Origin: Pseudomonas taiwanensis
GTDB lineage: Bacteria; Pseudomonadota; Gammaproteobacteria; Pseudomonadales; Pseudomonadaceae
Assembly: GCF_013393345.1 (NCBI RefSeq)
Contig: NZ_QJRF01000069.1
Coordinates: forward strand, 248,001 to 312,000
DNA length: 64,000 nucleotides
Direction of reading: 5' to 3'
Shown here: piece by piece, positions 48,480-58,365 of the stretch
How the letters are laid out: every line of letters begins with the position of its first letter
How positions within the stretch are numbered: position 1 is the stretch's first letter
Notes under the pieces: model-generated
What the model was told of the DNA's origin: nothing
Databases searched by the model: none
Seen by the model: the letters and a program-made list of their open reading frames with translations, nothing else
Program-made: the position numbers and the translations under genes

Positions 48480-51400
48480 TTAAGCATTTTGGTCTGGCTT
48501 TCGTATCTGTTGATACACCGCCCTCATCAGATGGCTCGCAGCAACATTCCTAAATGCCTCATCGTTCATTAGACGGACAAATATTTCTTCGTTGCCATCC
48601 ATGCGCTCAATGAACAGGTTCTCAAGCTGCTTGTTGAACACTGGCTCGAAGTTTTCGATGCTGTTTGCCATGACGGCCTGTCGTAACTGCTCATTGGCTA
48701 CGGCGGTTTCACGGACTTGATCGAAGAAGAGCTGGTCTGCCGGGGTAAACTCTGTGCCGAAGCGCTCATTGAGCTTGCCAACCAAAGTTGAAAGCTGCAC
48801 GTCTTCGTCCGCTTGGCCTGTACCCACGTCACTCGGGCCCTCAAGCGCATCCGCCTCGCCCGCCTTCAGATCAATTGCACCCTCGCTTATTTTTTGCAGG
48901 CGGTAGTATTTGAGCTCGACTTCATCGTCGACCTGCACCGTCCGATTGTCCGTAGTGCGCGGCAATTTGGTCAGCAGGAAACGGGCATAGGTGTACAGCT
49001 TCTCGTGATCGGAGTCCTGGTAAGGGACGATCTGAGAAACAAAGCTGTACAGATTGCGGAAACTGACCAGCTGCCCCTTGAACAGATTTTGGTCTTCTTC
49101 CCCGAGCTTCTTGAATCGCTCAATCGCCAGATCGAGCAGGCCATTCAATTTCTTGTGCTCGCCACCGGTAGGGTTCAGGCGGTTGCGGAACCAAATCTCG
49201 CACCAAGCGCTGACCTCTGCCCCGGTGTAAATTTTCCAGCTAGCCAGAGTATGTGCCAGCGTGTTGAGTTGTTGCGGATCGGTGTCGTCGCCCTTGTCCG
49301 TTGTCTCGTAATAGGGCTTGAAGGCGGTGTAGATGTCCGCAGGTTCGTTGACAAAATCGAGCACGAAAGTGTCGGTCTTACCTCGTGTCGTGCGATTCAG
49401 GCGCGACAGTGTCTGTACAGCCTGGATGCCGGATAAACGCTTGTCGACGTACATGCTGTGCAACAGTGGCTGGTCAAAGCCCGTCTGGTACTTCTCGGCC
49501 ACCAGCAAGACTTGGTATTCCTCAGTGTTGAACTTCTCAGGGAGCTCAGATTCCTTGATGCCGTTGTTCATGTTCACTTCGGTGAATTTCTTATCGGCGA
49601 ACTCTTTGAGCGTGATTTCGCCAGAGAATGCCACCAGCGATTTCACGTCGGTGTAGCCATTGTCCTTGATGTACTTATCGAACCCCAGCTTGTAGCGCAC
49701 GGCGTGCTCACGCGAGCCGGTCACTACCATCGCTTTGGCACGACCGCCAATCTTGTGGCGACTATGGGTGCGGAAGTGCTCCACGATCACTTCGACCTTC
49801 TGCGCGATCTCGTAGTCATGGAACTCGACGAAACGCGCTAGTGCGCGCGCGGCCTTGCGGCGTGGTACCTCCGGATCAGCATCCACCTTCTGGATCAGCT
49901 TGTAGTAGCGCTTGTAACAGGTGTAGTGGGCCAACACGTCATGAATGAAGCCTTCCTCGATGGCTTGCCGCATGCTGTAGTGGTGGAACGGCGCTTTACC
50001 GTTAGGGCCGGGCTCGTTGAAAACGGCCAGGGTCTTGAACTTGGGTGTAGCCGTGAAGGCAAAGAAACTCAGGTTGGGTTGTTTGGCACGTTTGAGCTGT
50101 TCACGCAGCAGCTCTTTCTTCGCCTCTTCGCTCAAGGCATCGTCGTCCATATCCAGCAATTGCTCGGCAATGGCGGATTCAATGCCATCCTTGTTCAGGA
50201 TCTTGCGCAGCTCCATCGCCGTTTCGCCGCTCTGCGAGCTGTGCGCCTCGTCCACGATCACCGCGAAACGCTTGCCCGCCGTCGAGATGGCCACCCCTTT
50301 TCCGTTGGCCTCCATGGTGCGAATGGCTTGGGTGATGAAGGGGAACTTCTGGATGGTGGAAATGATGATCGGCACACCATCGGCCAGCGCTTTGGCCAAC
50401 TGCTGCGTGTTTTCGTCGATCTTCTGCACAACACCCAGCTTGTGCTCAAACTGGAAAATTGTGTCTTGCAGCTGTTGATCCAGCACACGACGGTCGGTGA
50501 TCACTACCACTGAGTGAAAGATTTTCTCGTTGTTGGCGTCATGCAGGCTGGAGAGGCGATGTGCTAGCCAGGCGATGGAGTTAGATTTGCCTGACCCAGC
50601 GGAATGCTGGATCAAGTAGTTGTGCCCTGAACCATGCACTTGCGCGTGGTCGGTCAGTGTCCGCACCGCATCCAGCTGATGGTAGCGGGGGAAAATCATC
50701 GACTCCTTGCTATGGCGCTTGATGCCTTTTTCGGTGACGACGGTCTTTTCCTCGACGTCCAGGTGAATGAACCGAGCAAGGACGTCCATCAAGCTGTCGC
50801 GCGTAAGCACCTTGCGCCACAGGTAGGCGGTACGCACATCGCCTTCAACAGGCGGGTTGCCGGCACCGTGGTCATGTCCAAGGTTGAAAGGCAGGAAGAA
50901 TGTGTCCTTGCCCTCCAGCTTGGTCGTCATGAAGACCAATTCGGTGTCCACGGCAAAATGCACCAGGCAACGCTGTTTGAAGGCGAACAACAGCTCCTTG
51001 GGGTCGCGCTCAAAGCGGTACTGGTACTTTGCGTTTTCCACGTTCCAGCGCGTGGCCGACATCGGGTTCTTCAGCTCCAGCGTGGCCACGGGCAAGCCAT
51101 TCACCGCCAACACCACATCGGGGATGGCCCCGCTCTTGGTGTTGACCTGCCGCACGATGGTCAAGCGGTTGTCGTCGTAACGCTCGGTACTTGCTGGGTC
51201 GAGCCCGGTGTTGGGCGCAAAGTAGGCCAGCCGCACCGTCTTGCCCACGCACTTGAAACCCTCGCGCAAGATCGCCAGGGCGCCTTTGGCGGCAAGCTCC
51301 TTCACCAAGCTGTCCAGCAGCATCGCAGGCGCTTTGGCTGCGTCGAGCTGAATTAGGCGCGTCCAGATCTTGGGCTGGGTCTTCTGCACAAAGGCAACGA

Positions 51401-51518
51401 CATCTGCCGGAAACAGCGCGGCTTCCGAGTCGTAGGTGTTGGGATCCCCTTTTACGTAGCCGCCGTGCTCGATGAGCTCATGCTCGATGTCGTTTTCAAA
51501 GTCGATTTCTTTGTGCAT
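48480..51518 (-). CDS. hsdR: Type I restriction enzyme R subunit
   Basis: 1012 residues from the ATG at 51518 (GAGG upstream, conserved MHKEIDFENDIEHEL start). PD-(D/E)xK nuclease: Asp134 in AIPDVVL and Glu148-x-Lys150 in ATLELK. Motor: Walker A HSAGSGKSN (305-313), DEAH 423-426, TATP region FFAFTATPKFK, motif VI-like LSRLNRTTRGK. It translocates DNA and cuts when the site is unmethylated. It is about 110 bp downstream of hsdS, last gene of the leftward operon, convergent with gyrB. Confidence 0.95.
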   Translation of the reverse strand: MHKEIDFENDIEHELIEHGGYVKGDPNTYDSEAALFPADVVAFVQKTQPKIWTRLIQLDAAKAPAMLLDSLVKELAAKGALAILREGFKCVGKTVRLAYFAPNTGLDPASTERYDDNRLTIVRQVNTKSGAIPDVVLAVNGLPVATLELKNPMSATRWNVENAKYQYRFERDPKELLFAFKQRCLVHFAVDTELVFMTTKLEGKDTFFLPFNLGHDHGAGNPPVEGDVRTAYLWRKVLTRDSLMDVLARFIHLDVEEKTVVTEKGIKRHSKESMIFPRYHQLDAVRTLTDHAQVHGSGHNYLIQHSAGSGKSNSIAWLAHRLSSLHDANNEKIFHSVVVITDRRVLDQQLQDTIFQFEHKLGVVQKIDENTQQLAKALADGVPIIISTIQKFPFITQAIRTMEANGKGVAISTAGKRFAVIVDEAHSSQSGETAMELRKILNKDGIESAIAEQLLDMDDDALSEEAKKELLREQLKRAKQPNLSFFAFTATPKFKTLAVFNEPGPNGKAPFHHYSMRQAIEEGFIHDVLAHYTCYKRYYKLIQKVDADPEVPRRKAARALARFVEFHDYEIAQKVEVIVEHFRTHSRHKIGGRAKAMVVTGSREHAVRYKLGFDKYIKDNGYTDVKSLVAFSGEITLKEFADKKFTEVNMNNGIKESELPEKFNTEEYQVLLVAEKYQTGFDQPLLHSMYVDKRLSGIQAVQTLSRLNRTTRGKTDTFVLDFVNEPADIYTAFKPYYETTDKGDDTDPQQLNTLAHTLASWKIYTGAEVSAWCEIWFRNRLNPTGGEHKKLNGLLDLAIERFKKLGEEDQNLFKGQLVSFRNLYSFVSQIVPYQDSDHEKLYTYARFLLTKLPRTTDNRTVQVDDEVELKYYRLQKISEGAIDLKAGEADALEGPSDVGTGQADEDVQLSTLVGKLNERFGTEFTPADQLFFDQVRETAVANEQLRQAVMANSIENFEPVFNKQLENLFIERMDGNEEIFVRLMNDEAFRNVAASHLMRAVYQQIRKPDQNA

Positions 51519-51624
51519 TTTCCTCGGCCTTTCAATACGCTGGATTCGACTTGTTAGCAAATCAACTCAATTTGGATAGAACTTAGGGCAATTGAAGTAA
51601 TCCCGTACTTAAGCCCGCTTCTAT

Positions 51625-52977
51625 TTATGAGGTCACCCCTTCTGGGGGCTGCGGAGTCTCAAAGCCTCGTACGTCAATCTTTCCCGTGACCGCGGCAGTA
51701 ATGAGAGCTGAGCGGTATTCCGTGAGCCTTTCTATAGCAGTCTCAATTGCCTGAAACTGGGGCGAAATTGCTCTAAACTGCTCTTCTATGTATGTGGTGA
51801 TTGCTTCTTGTTCGCCCTTTGGGGGGAGGGGCATGGTGAGCGTTTTCACATCAGGCATGCCAATAGTTTTAATGGTGGCGCCAAAGGTGAATGAGTCGAG
51901 AAATCCCTTCATCGCGCTGAACACCCGAAGCAAATACAGGGCGGTGATTTCGAATCCGGGAATCCAAGCAATCAGATGTTGCGATACTGCCATTGGGCGG
52001 GTAGTGATGGCGCATAATCCTATGGTGGCGTCGCGTGTGAATACCACGGCGTTGGCCGGTAAAAGACGCGCCGATGAGTTGGCTAGCCCAAGCGAGTTGA
52101 TCTGAATCGCTGTTTCCGAAATATAGTCAACAGCGGCCAACTGCTTGGAGTCATTGAGTGACACCCAGGGAATGTCACAATCTTCCCAATACTCGGGTAC
52201 CTGTTTGGATGGGGTATGGCCACTTTCTAGCTTTGCGGCGAACTTAACCCGTCGAATCGTCCAGTGTCGGGGGATGTCACCGATCCACTCTACACCTGAT
52301 CTTTTCATTGGCGCCGATTGATCAAGTCCCTTGGTGACGGCATGACTAATGAGCGCCGTGCGCTTTTCAGCCAACTTGTCGAGCAGAGTTTTTTTCTTTG
52401 CGATCAGGGCATCGATTTGCGCGGTTTTAAAATCGAGAAAACGGACGATGGCTTGTTGCTCTGGAATATCTGGAATTGGTATCCAAAGTTTCTTCAGATC
52501 GTCTTGGCTAAGATTGGGTTGGCCGCCACCGTTAGATAGTGAAATCAGTATTGGACGACGCATCCAAAGCCAGTAGTAGACAAAACGTGTATCGAAAACG
52601 GTTGGCTCTGCAAATACACAGCAAGCTTGATTAAATGCCGCGTCCACTCCGAGCATGCCCAGACGCCCGATAGTGGCTCCATACATCGCAATAGCCAAGC
52701 TGCCCTTTGGGTAAATTTTCAAAGCCGAATATGAAGCAACTGCTTCTTCAGTAACCTTTTGCGTAGTATCGGTAATGATGGTTTCCCTAAGCTCCGACGT
52801 AGTCACCCAAGGCACATTTCCATCATAGAAAACAGGGTTGTCGCTCTTTGGAGTCGTACCACTGCCGATTCTGTTAAAGCCGTGAGTGACCTTCCAAACG
52901 TCCCAATGCCCCGGAATGTCGCCAAGCCAAGCCACATTCGATGGTTTGTATGCGGGATAAGCCCCGTACTTTGTCAT
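51625..52977 (-). CDS. hsdS: Type I restriction enzyme specificity subunit
   Basis: 450 residues. Two target-recognition domains each start with the W(L/I)GDIPxHW motif (WLGDIPGHWDVWKV and WIGDIPRHWTIRRV), separated by the conserved helix IVRFLDFKTAQIDALIAKKK; a second helix with IEEQF and ITAAVTGKIDVRG ends the protein. It determines the bipartite DNA target. The ATG overlaps the hsdM stop by one base (TGATG). Confidence 0.95.
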   Translation of the reverse strand: MTKYGAYPAYKPSNVAWLGDIPGHWDVWKVTHGFNRIGSGTTPKSDNPVFYDGNVPWVTTSELRETIITDTTQKVTEEAVASYSALKIYPKGSLAIAMYGATIGRLGMLGVDAAFNQACCVFAEPTVFDTRFVYYWLWMRRPILISLSNGGGQPNLSQDDLKKLWIPIPDIPEQQAIVRFLDFKTAQIDALIAKKKTLLDKLAEKRTALISHAVTKGLDQSAPMKRSGVEWIGDIPRHWTIRRVKFAAKLESGHTPSKQVPEYWEDCDIPWVSLNDSKQLAAVDYISETAIQINSLGLANSSARLLPANAVVFTRDATIGLCAITTRPMAVSQHLIAWIPGFEITALYLLRVFSAMKGFLDSFTFGATIKTIGMPDVKTLTMPLPPKGEQEAITTYIEEQFRAISPQFQAIETAIERLTEYRSALITAAVTGKIDVRGFETPQPPEGVTS

Positions 52978-55214
52978 CACACCACCTCACTCAGCATGGC
53001 CATGATGTCTTTTTCAAGCTGGCTTATTTCGCCTGCAATCTCTTCCAGCGGGCGCGGCGGCTGATAAACGTAGAAATGCCGGGTGAGTGGAATTTCGTAG
53101 CCGACCTTGGTCTTGCTGTGATCGATCCATGCATCTGGAACATGCAGCAGGACTTCGGCCTTGAGATAGTCCTCGCAGCGGTCTTTCACCAAGGCCAACA
53201 GCTTGTCGTGGCCAGTTTCGTTGTCGTAGCCCAGCGGCAGCGGCAATTCAATGTCGTCAGGCAGTGCCACGATTTCGGTATCGCGCAGATCGGCATCGGG
53301 TTCCGGATTGCCTTTGGCATCCAGACAAATCTCAGCCTTTGGGTCACGTTCGGACAGCGCGGCCAGGATGGCTTTCTTCACTGGCGCACCGACCTTGATG
53401 CCTGCCTTCTTCAAGGCGGCTTCCAGCACTGTCTCGAAAGCAGGGCGACTACGGTACAGCGTTTCACTGTCCATACCTTGCAGAGCGACCTTGATAGCCG
53501 TCTGCGTTTCTTGGCCTGCTGAAATCTCCGCGAGGTAGGCAGCCTCATCCTTGCGCTTCTTGCTGCTTGCCAGATTGGCGAAGGCACTTTGCTCGTCCAG
53601 CTTGGCGATGCGCTCAGCACTGGCCTGGAAGTTCAAACGTAGCGGACGCTCTACGGTGATCTTGAGGAAGCCAAACTCGCGGTTATCGAAAATCTTGCTG
53701 CAAACCCGGCGCTCGGGCTTGCCGTCCACCAACACTTCACTTTCCGCATCGTGGTCGTGCTCGGCGTACAGGCGCACCAGTTCCTTGATGTGGTCATCAG
53801 AGAGTTCGTTGCGCTTGTTGCCCAGGCTCTTGTCCATTTTCTTGAAATGGCGGGTGCCGTCGATCAACTGCACCTTACCTTGGCGGTGTGCGGGCTTCTT
53901 GTTGGTGACGATCCAGACATAGGTATAGATGCCGGTGTTGTAGAACATCTGATCTGGCAGAGCGACGATGGCGTCTAGCATGTCGCGCTCGATGATCCAG
54001 CGGCGGATATTGGACTCGCCTGATCCGGCGTCACCCGAGAAAAGGGGGGATCCATTGAACACGATGGCGATCTTGGAGCCGTCGCCACCGACGTTCTTGC
54101 CATCGACCAGCTTGGGCGGCTGGTGCATCTTGGAGGCCATGTGCTGCAAAAAGAGCAGCGAGCCGTCGTTGATGCGTGGCAAGCCTGCGCCGAAACGACC
54201 ATAGAAACCGTGGGTGCTGTATTCCTCTCGGACATAATCTTCTTCAGGCTTCCACTCCACCCCAAACGGTGGGTTGGCCAGCATGTAATGGAACTTCTTG
54301 CCCGGATGCCCATCGTGCGGCACAAACCCGTTGGTCTTGTTTTTGGCATCTTTGATGCCCAGAGTGTCACCGTAGATCAGGTTATTGATTGGCTCGTCCT
54401 TGATCAGCAAGTCTGAACAGCAGATGGCGTAGGACTCGGGGTTGTATTCCTGGCCGAATAGCTCGATGTGTGCATCCGGGTTCAGGCCGTTAGTGAAGCC
54501 GTCTCCACAGATGAACTTCTCTGATTCGGACAGCATGCCGCCGGTGCCGGCTGTGGGGTCATACACGCTGCGGTAGATGCCTTTTTCGTAGATGCCGTCT
54601 TCGCCGGTGAACAGTAACTGCACCATCAGACGGATGACTTCACGCGGAGTGAAGTGATCCCCTGCTTCTTCATTGGCCTGCTCGTTGAACTTGCGCACCA
54701 ACTCTTCAAACAGGTAGCCCATCTGCAAATTGCTGATGGCCTTTGGCGAGAGGTTGATGTCTGCGGAGCAGAACTCCTTGATGATTAGGTAGAGCCGGTT
54801 CGCCTCGTCCAGCTTGGCGATCTCGGTCTCAAACTCAAACTTGTCGAAGATGTCGCGGGCGCGCGGCGAGAAGCCCTGGATGTAGGCGATTAAGTTGCCA
54901 GCAATGTTGGGCGCATCGCCCAGCAGCTTCTCAAATGTGAAGCCACTGGTGTTGAACAGTTCTTGCTTGCGGTCAGTAGCGGCGATGCGTGAGAGCGCCT
55001 TCTCCAGCGCAGGGCCGGTGATGCCTTTGTCTTCCAGGCGTTTCTTTTCGTCCAGCACCTTCTGCTTGTTCTCAGCCAGCACCAGATCAAAGCGACGCAG
55101 CACAATCAGCGGCAGCATCACTCGACGGTACTGTGGCGGACGATAGGGCCCACGAAGCTTGTTGGCGATATTCCAGATGAAGCCGACTAGGTTTTGATGT
55201 TGAGTGTTTTGCAT
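52977..55214 (-). CDS. hsdM: Type I restriction enzyme N6-adenine methyltransferase subunit
   Basis: 745 residues, longer than classical HsdM. SAM motif I DPTAGTGG (219-226) and catalytic NPPF (314-317, MLANPPFGVEW) are intact. The N-terminal helical HsdM domain begins GFIWNIANKLRG, and the C-terminal approximately 250 residues are an extension rich in charged helices. Protects host DNA by methylation with HsdS. 85 bp downstream of the methyltransferase-like fusion gene. Confidence 0.95.
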   Translation of the reverse strand: MQNTQHQNLVGFIWNIANKLRGPYRPPQYRRVMLPLIVLRRFDLVLAENKQKVLDEKKRLEDKGITGPALEKALSRIAATDRKQELFNTSGFTFEKLLGDAPNIAGNLIAYIQGFSPRARDIFDKFEFETEIAKLDEANRLYLIIKEFCSADINLSPKAISNLQMGYLFEELVRKFNEQANEEAGDHFTPREVIRLMVQLLFTGEDGIYEKGIYRSVYDPTAGTGGMLSESEKFICGDGFTNGLNPDAHIELFGQEYNPESYAICCSDLLIKDEPINNLIYGDTLGIKDAKNKTNGFVPHDGHPGKKFHYMLANPPFGVEWKPEEDYVREEYSTHGFYGRFGAGLPRINDGSLLFLQHMASKMHQPPKLVDGKNVGGDGSKIAIVFNGSPLFSGDAGSGESNIRRWIIERDMLDAIVALPDQMFYNTGIYTYVWIVTNKKPAHRQGKVQLIDGTRHFKKMDKSLGNKRNELSDDHIKELVRLYAEHDHDAESEVLVDGKPERRVCSKIFDNREFGFLKITVERPLRLNFQASAERIAKLDEQSAFANLASSKKRKDEAAYLAEISAGQETQTAIKVALQGMDSETLYRSRPAFETVLEAALKKAGIKVGAPVKKAILAALSERDPKAEICLDAKGNPEPDADLRDTEIVALPDDIELPLPLGYDNETGHDKLLALVKDRCEDYLKAEVLLHVPDAWIDHSKTKVGYEIPLTRHFYVYQPPRPLEEIAGEISQLEKDIMAMLSEVV

Positions 55215-55299
55215 GATCAGTTCCTAAAGGTGTTCGATTCGTTACGGATGTCTTAACGCCATTAGCAGGTGGCTGATCCGTTCTTTACGTAGTAGCGAT

Positions 55300-57066
55300 C
55301 TATTGGAGTGACCAGAACTCTTTGGTTAACTCAGCTTGCTGGATGCGTAATTGCTCAATTTCCATCTGGATCTTTGCTTCCTTGTGGAAAACATGAGCCA
55401 TCTGTTGCATCTCTTTTAGCGGAGCTACGGGAATTTCCATGTCTTTAAGTGCAGAGAGCTGAATCGAGGGTATTGAGGCACTCACTGCCATACGGCTTAG
55501 CACTCCTTGCCCTATTGGTGAGCGCAGGTAAATCAACAACATCTCAGGGGGATAAAATTCAGGTAGTCGGCTGCGCAATACGACAAGTGATTGCCCTGCA
55601 AGCCACCCGTTTTCTCCTGGTGTGGGAACAGGGCCGGCGATGCCTGCTTTGCCCACGACGCCTTTGAAAGTCATCAAAATATCGCCGGTTCGGATGAAGT
55701 AGCTGTCTGCTTTGGGGGAGCCCAGTTCAAATAGGCTTTCCTTGCTGCCGCCTTGGATATAGCCAAACTGGGGAATGTCCTGAGCCAGCACTTCCAGCAC
55801 TTTGGCTCCCGATGAGGCGGTGGAATGCTGACGAGGGCGGATAATCTCGAAAAATTCGCCCAATTTTCGCGTCTCATAGCGCGCTAGAGCGTCTCTCAGT
55901 TGCAGTGCCGATTCGTCTAATACGTAGCGGCTGACTTCTAGACTGAAGTCGTTTGCGGCAATTTCCGCTTCCGCGACTTGTGCCGTCATCGCAGAAGTCG
56001 TTTTGTCTTCAATGAGGCGTACCAGTTCAGGGATGTTCGTTATCTCGCAGCGCTTTCTTGCCGCCTGCTCGCGAAACATTTTGTGGTTGGCATCCACGAA
56101 GCGGATGGTATTGCTCCGGATGTCAGTGTTTAGGATGAGAACACTTACCAAGACGCTGGAGTTCAGTAAGCCCTCAGGCGGGGTGATGACTGTTTGTATC
56201 TGACCATGTCTGATGAGGTCTTCGCGCAGCAGTTTTTCAGCGCCTTTTCCAAAGAGCACCGAGTTCGGCACCAGTACGACGATGCGACCACGGGTTTGCG
56301 CCAGCAGGTGACGAATCTGGAGCACGGTACTGGTGGTGGTCTTCTCAATGAAGCGTTCCCACAGGTCGCTTTCGAAAGCCCTTTGGTTATAGTTTCGAAC
56401 CAAGGGAGGGACGCATACGGCAGCATCGAACTGGATCAGCTTGCCGTGCTGAATCGCTCTTGGAGCGCTTATCGGATCTGTGTGGTGTATTTCCCAGCCA
56501 GTGAAACTGGTGAGGTTTAGCACTTGTGATACGAAAAATGGTTCTTGGGATTCCACCCACACTGTTGCCCCTGAGCGGATGGCTCTTGCGGCAATTTGCC
56601 CCGTCGTTTCCCAGGGGATGTACACCCGTTTCTGGCTATTTATGTGGGTTAGTGCGATCAGCAGGTCACACAGACTGGGCGGGTAACAATTGGCATCCAA
56701 GCGCAACTCGTTCAACCACAATATGGCCGCGTCATCTAATTGCAGCGCATCCAACAGGCCTTGTGCCGCCATCTCACGGATTTTCTGGATGAGGGGGGAG
56801 ATATCCGGTGTATCACCAAGGTTTTGCCATGCCCACTCTTCTATAAATGGATGCCGAGCGCTCGCTTCCGAGCGGCGCAGGGCATTCAACTGTGCGGTCA
56901 CTCCCTGCTCTACGAGTGACTCAAAACGGATCTCCTCCGGAATGAGCTGTTCCTTCGAGAGCTTCCACCAACACAGGAGTTGGAGAGTGATGGACAGTGC
57001 TTTATTGCCATCTGTGCCCAGGGGGCGGGCCACATCCAGCAACTGAGGAAGTATCTTGTCGTTCAT
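55300..57066 (-). CDS. Degenerate N6-methyltransferase-like domain fused to an HsdS-like recognition domain
   Basis: 588 residues. Residues about 1-400 follow the fold order of an N6-adenine methylase (LVPNSVLFGKGAEKLLREDL, then ITPPEGLLNSSVLVSVLILN). The glycine-rich SAM motif is VYIPWETTGQIA (148-159), and the catalytic NPPF position is CVPPLV (218-223), so activity is doubtful. Residues about 400-588 resemble one HsdS target-recognition half (RKLGEFFEIIRPRQ, GDILMTFKG, PSIQLSALKDMEIPV, C-terminal helix). It sits upstream of hsdM in the same operon. It may be a sensor, inhibitor or alternative specificity factor. Family not recognised by name. Confidence 0.7.
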   Translation of the reverse strand: MNDKILPQLLDVARPLGTDGNKALSITLQLLCWWKLSKEQLIPEEIRFESLVEQGVTAQLNALRRSEASARHPFIEEWAWQNLGDTPDISPLIQKIREMAAQGLLDALQLDDAAILWLNELRLDANCYPPSLCDLLIALTHINSQKRVYIPWETTGQIAARAIRSGATVWVESQEPFFVSQVLNLTSFTGWEIHHTDPISAPRAIQHGKLIQFDAAVCVPPLVRNYNQRAFESDLWERFIEKTTTSTVLQIRHLLAQTRGRIVVLVPNSVLFGKGAEKLLREDLIRHGQIQTVITPPEGLLNSSVLVSVLILNTDIRSNTIRFVDANHKMFREQAARKRCEITNIPELVRLIEDKTTSAMTAQVAEAEIAANDFSLEVSRYVLDESALQLRDALARYETRKLGEFFEIIRPRQHSTASSGAKVLEVLAQDIPQFGYIQGGSKESLFELGSPKADSYFIRTGDILMTFKGVVGKAGIAGPVPTPGENGWLAGQSLVVLRSRLPEFYPPEMLLIYLRSPIGQGVLSRMAVSASIPSIQLSALKDMEIPVAPLKEMQQMAHVFHKEAKIQMEIEQLRIQQAELTKEFWSLQ

Positions 57067-57097
57067 GTATGTTCCTAAAGCGAGATGGGGCTACGTA

Positions 57098-57352
57098 TCA
57101 ATCGCGATGAGTACAGTTGTAGGTCGTGATCAAGGCTTCGCCTTCGGCTACCACCACCACTCCCCCCTTGTCCGCGATCTTCATTAGCAGACGCTTTTCC
57201 CGCTCTAGATCTGCTAGGCGTTGCTTGGCCTCTTTCATTCCAAGCACGAATTTGTCGTTCTCTACAGCGCCATGAGTGAGGACGTAGTCGACCAATTTGA
57301 GCGGAATACCGCGTTGGGCTTGCCGTGCCTTGCCATGGTGTGTGGTGTGCAT
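57098..57352 (-). CDS. Small DUF4258-like protein
   Basis: 84 residues. RQAQRGIPLKLVDYVLTHGA near the start and GGVVVVAEGEALITTYNC at the end follow the pattern of DUF4258-type small proteins, some of which are toxin-like. A basic helical centre (EAKQRLADLEREKRLLMKIA) lies between. 31 bp upstream of the fusion gene, so first in the operon, behind a good promoter. Function unknown. Confidence 0.65.
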   Translation of the reverse strand: MHTTHHGKARQAQRGIPLKLVDYVLTHGAVENDKFVLGMKEAKQRLADLEREKRLLMKIADKGGVVVVAEGEALITTYNCTHRD

Positions 57353-57384
57353 GTGCTGGCTCCAGGGCGAGTGACCATGTGCTC

Positions 57385-57413
57385 ACTGTAGTAAAAAGCT
57401 GTAGATGCGTCAA
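57385..57413 (-). promoter_or_regulatory. Promoter of the type I operon
   Basis: TTGACG, 17 bp, TACAGT on the minus strand, about 33 bp before the DUF4258-like gene. Direct repeats GTAGTAGAC (about 57518 and 57532) further upstream could be an operator. Confidence 0.6.
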
Positions 57414-57545
57414 GAAAGCAATTGATGCGTAAATTAGGCAGCGCTTTTATAAAGCTTTCAGATGATCGACTAAGGGCTTTCCGTGGGCTGGTGTCGGTAG
57501 GATAGATAGGCTCTGTAGTAGACGCTGTAGGCGTAGTAGACAGTG

Positions 57546-57775
57546 TCAAAGCTCCACCGTCAGCGCCTTGATCCCCACCCCTGCACAAAACCGCCCCACT
57601 GCCGTCAGAGAGCGCCAGAGTCTTACCGGCTCGCGCCGCGAGCGCACCGGCAGCCATTTCACCCCGAGGCGCAGCTCCAGGCGCCAGCCCTCCCCTTCAC
57701 GCAGAGCGCGAAACTCTCGTGCGCGCTGGTCTCCACCAGTGCCTGCAATGTCTCCTGCTCAATGGCGCGTTTCAT
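57546..57775 (-). pseudogene. Frameshifted small hypothetical gene
   Basis: From the ATG at 57775 the frame reads MKRAIEQETLQALVETSA. The continuation FRALREGEGWRLELRLGVKW and PVRSRREPVRLWRSLTAVGR, then GVGIKALTVEL and a stop, lies in another frame. A single frameshift near 57.71 kb would restore about 76 residues. The type resembles small plasmid/ICE-borne proteins of unknown role. No known function. Confidence 0.5.
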
Positions 57776-57961
57776 GGCCTAGCCCTGCATCCGCATCCCA
57801 CCAGTACCCAGGGTTTTGGTATAGCGCAGCAGGGGGAATTGGTGGCCAGTCCTGCGACGGCAGCCACCAATACCGGGCCAGGTGTGGGGGTGGATTTAAC
57901 CAAACGTCCTATTACGTGCAGTCCGGGGCCTGCCGATCTAGCCCGCGCGCCACGAAGCAGG

Positions 57962-58294
57962 CTAGGCGCAGTCATCGAGCAGCTCCGCCAGCGCGCGTTG
58001 CTCAGTTTCGCCGAGCAGCGCCACCGGCTCCTCGTCGGCGTCGAACCAGATTTCAAAGGTGCCCGTGCGCCCGTCGGGTGATTCGGCGCTGTTGCAGTAG
58101 TCCAGAGAATCGCAGTCATTGAAAAACTGCAGCCGCCAACCCGCGACGCGGAAAGCCACCAGCCCGCAGTAGGCGCCCTGCCAGGTGTTGGCCGGGTCGT
58201 CTAAGCGAAGCTCCAGCCGCCCCGCTATCGCTTCACGAAGCAACTGTGCCACCTCATGGCCGGAGAGCTGCTGGGGATGCGCGGTGGGGGGCAT
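57962..58294 (-). CDS. DUF7693-like small protein
   Basis: 110 residues from the ATG at 58294. LSGHEVAQLLREAIAG, then AYCGLVAFRVAGWRLQFFND, CDSLDYCNSAESPDGR and EPVALLGETEQRALAELL resemble a small Pseudomonas-specific family. No signal peptide or membrane segment; acidic. Function unknown. It is flanked by gene relics, and the gap 57776-57961 holds nothing I recognise. Confidence 0.6.
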   Translation of the reverse strand: MPPTAHPQQLSGHEVAQLLREAIAGRLELRLDDPANTWQGAYCGLVAFRVAGWRLQFFNDCDSLDYCNSAESPDGRTGTFEIWFDADEEPVALLGETEQRALAELLDDCA

Positions 58295-58365
58295 ACAGGG
58301 GCACCAGGTCGATCCTGGGAGGTCAGTGTAGTTGCTCGTGAACCGCTGTTCACTCAGCCAAGGAC

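Noticed and set aside
57772-58119. Minus-strand reading frame of 115 residues overlapping the DUF7693-like gene
   Set aside because: It overlaps a better-supported gene in another frame and has no recognisable features.
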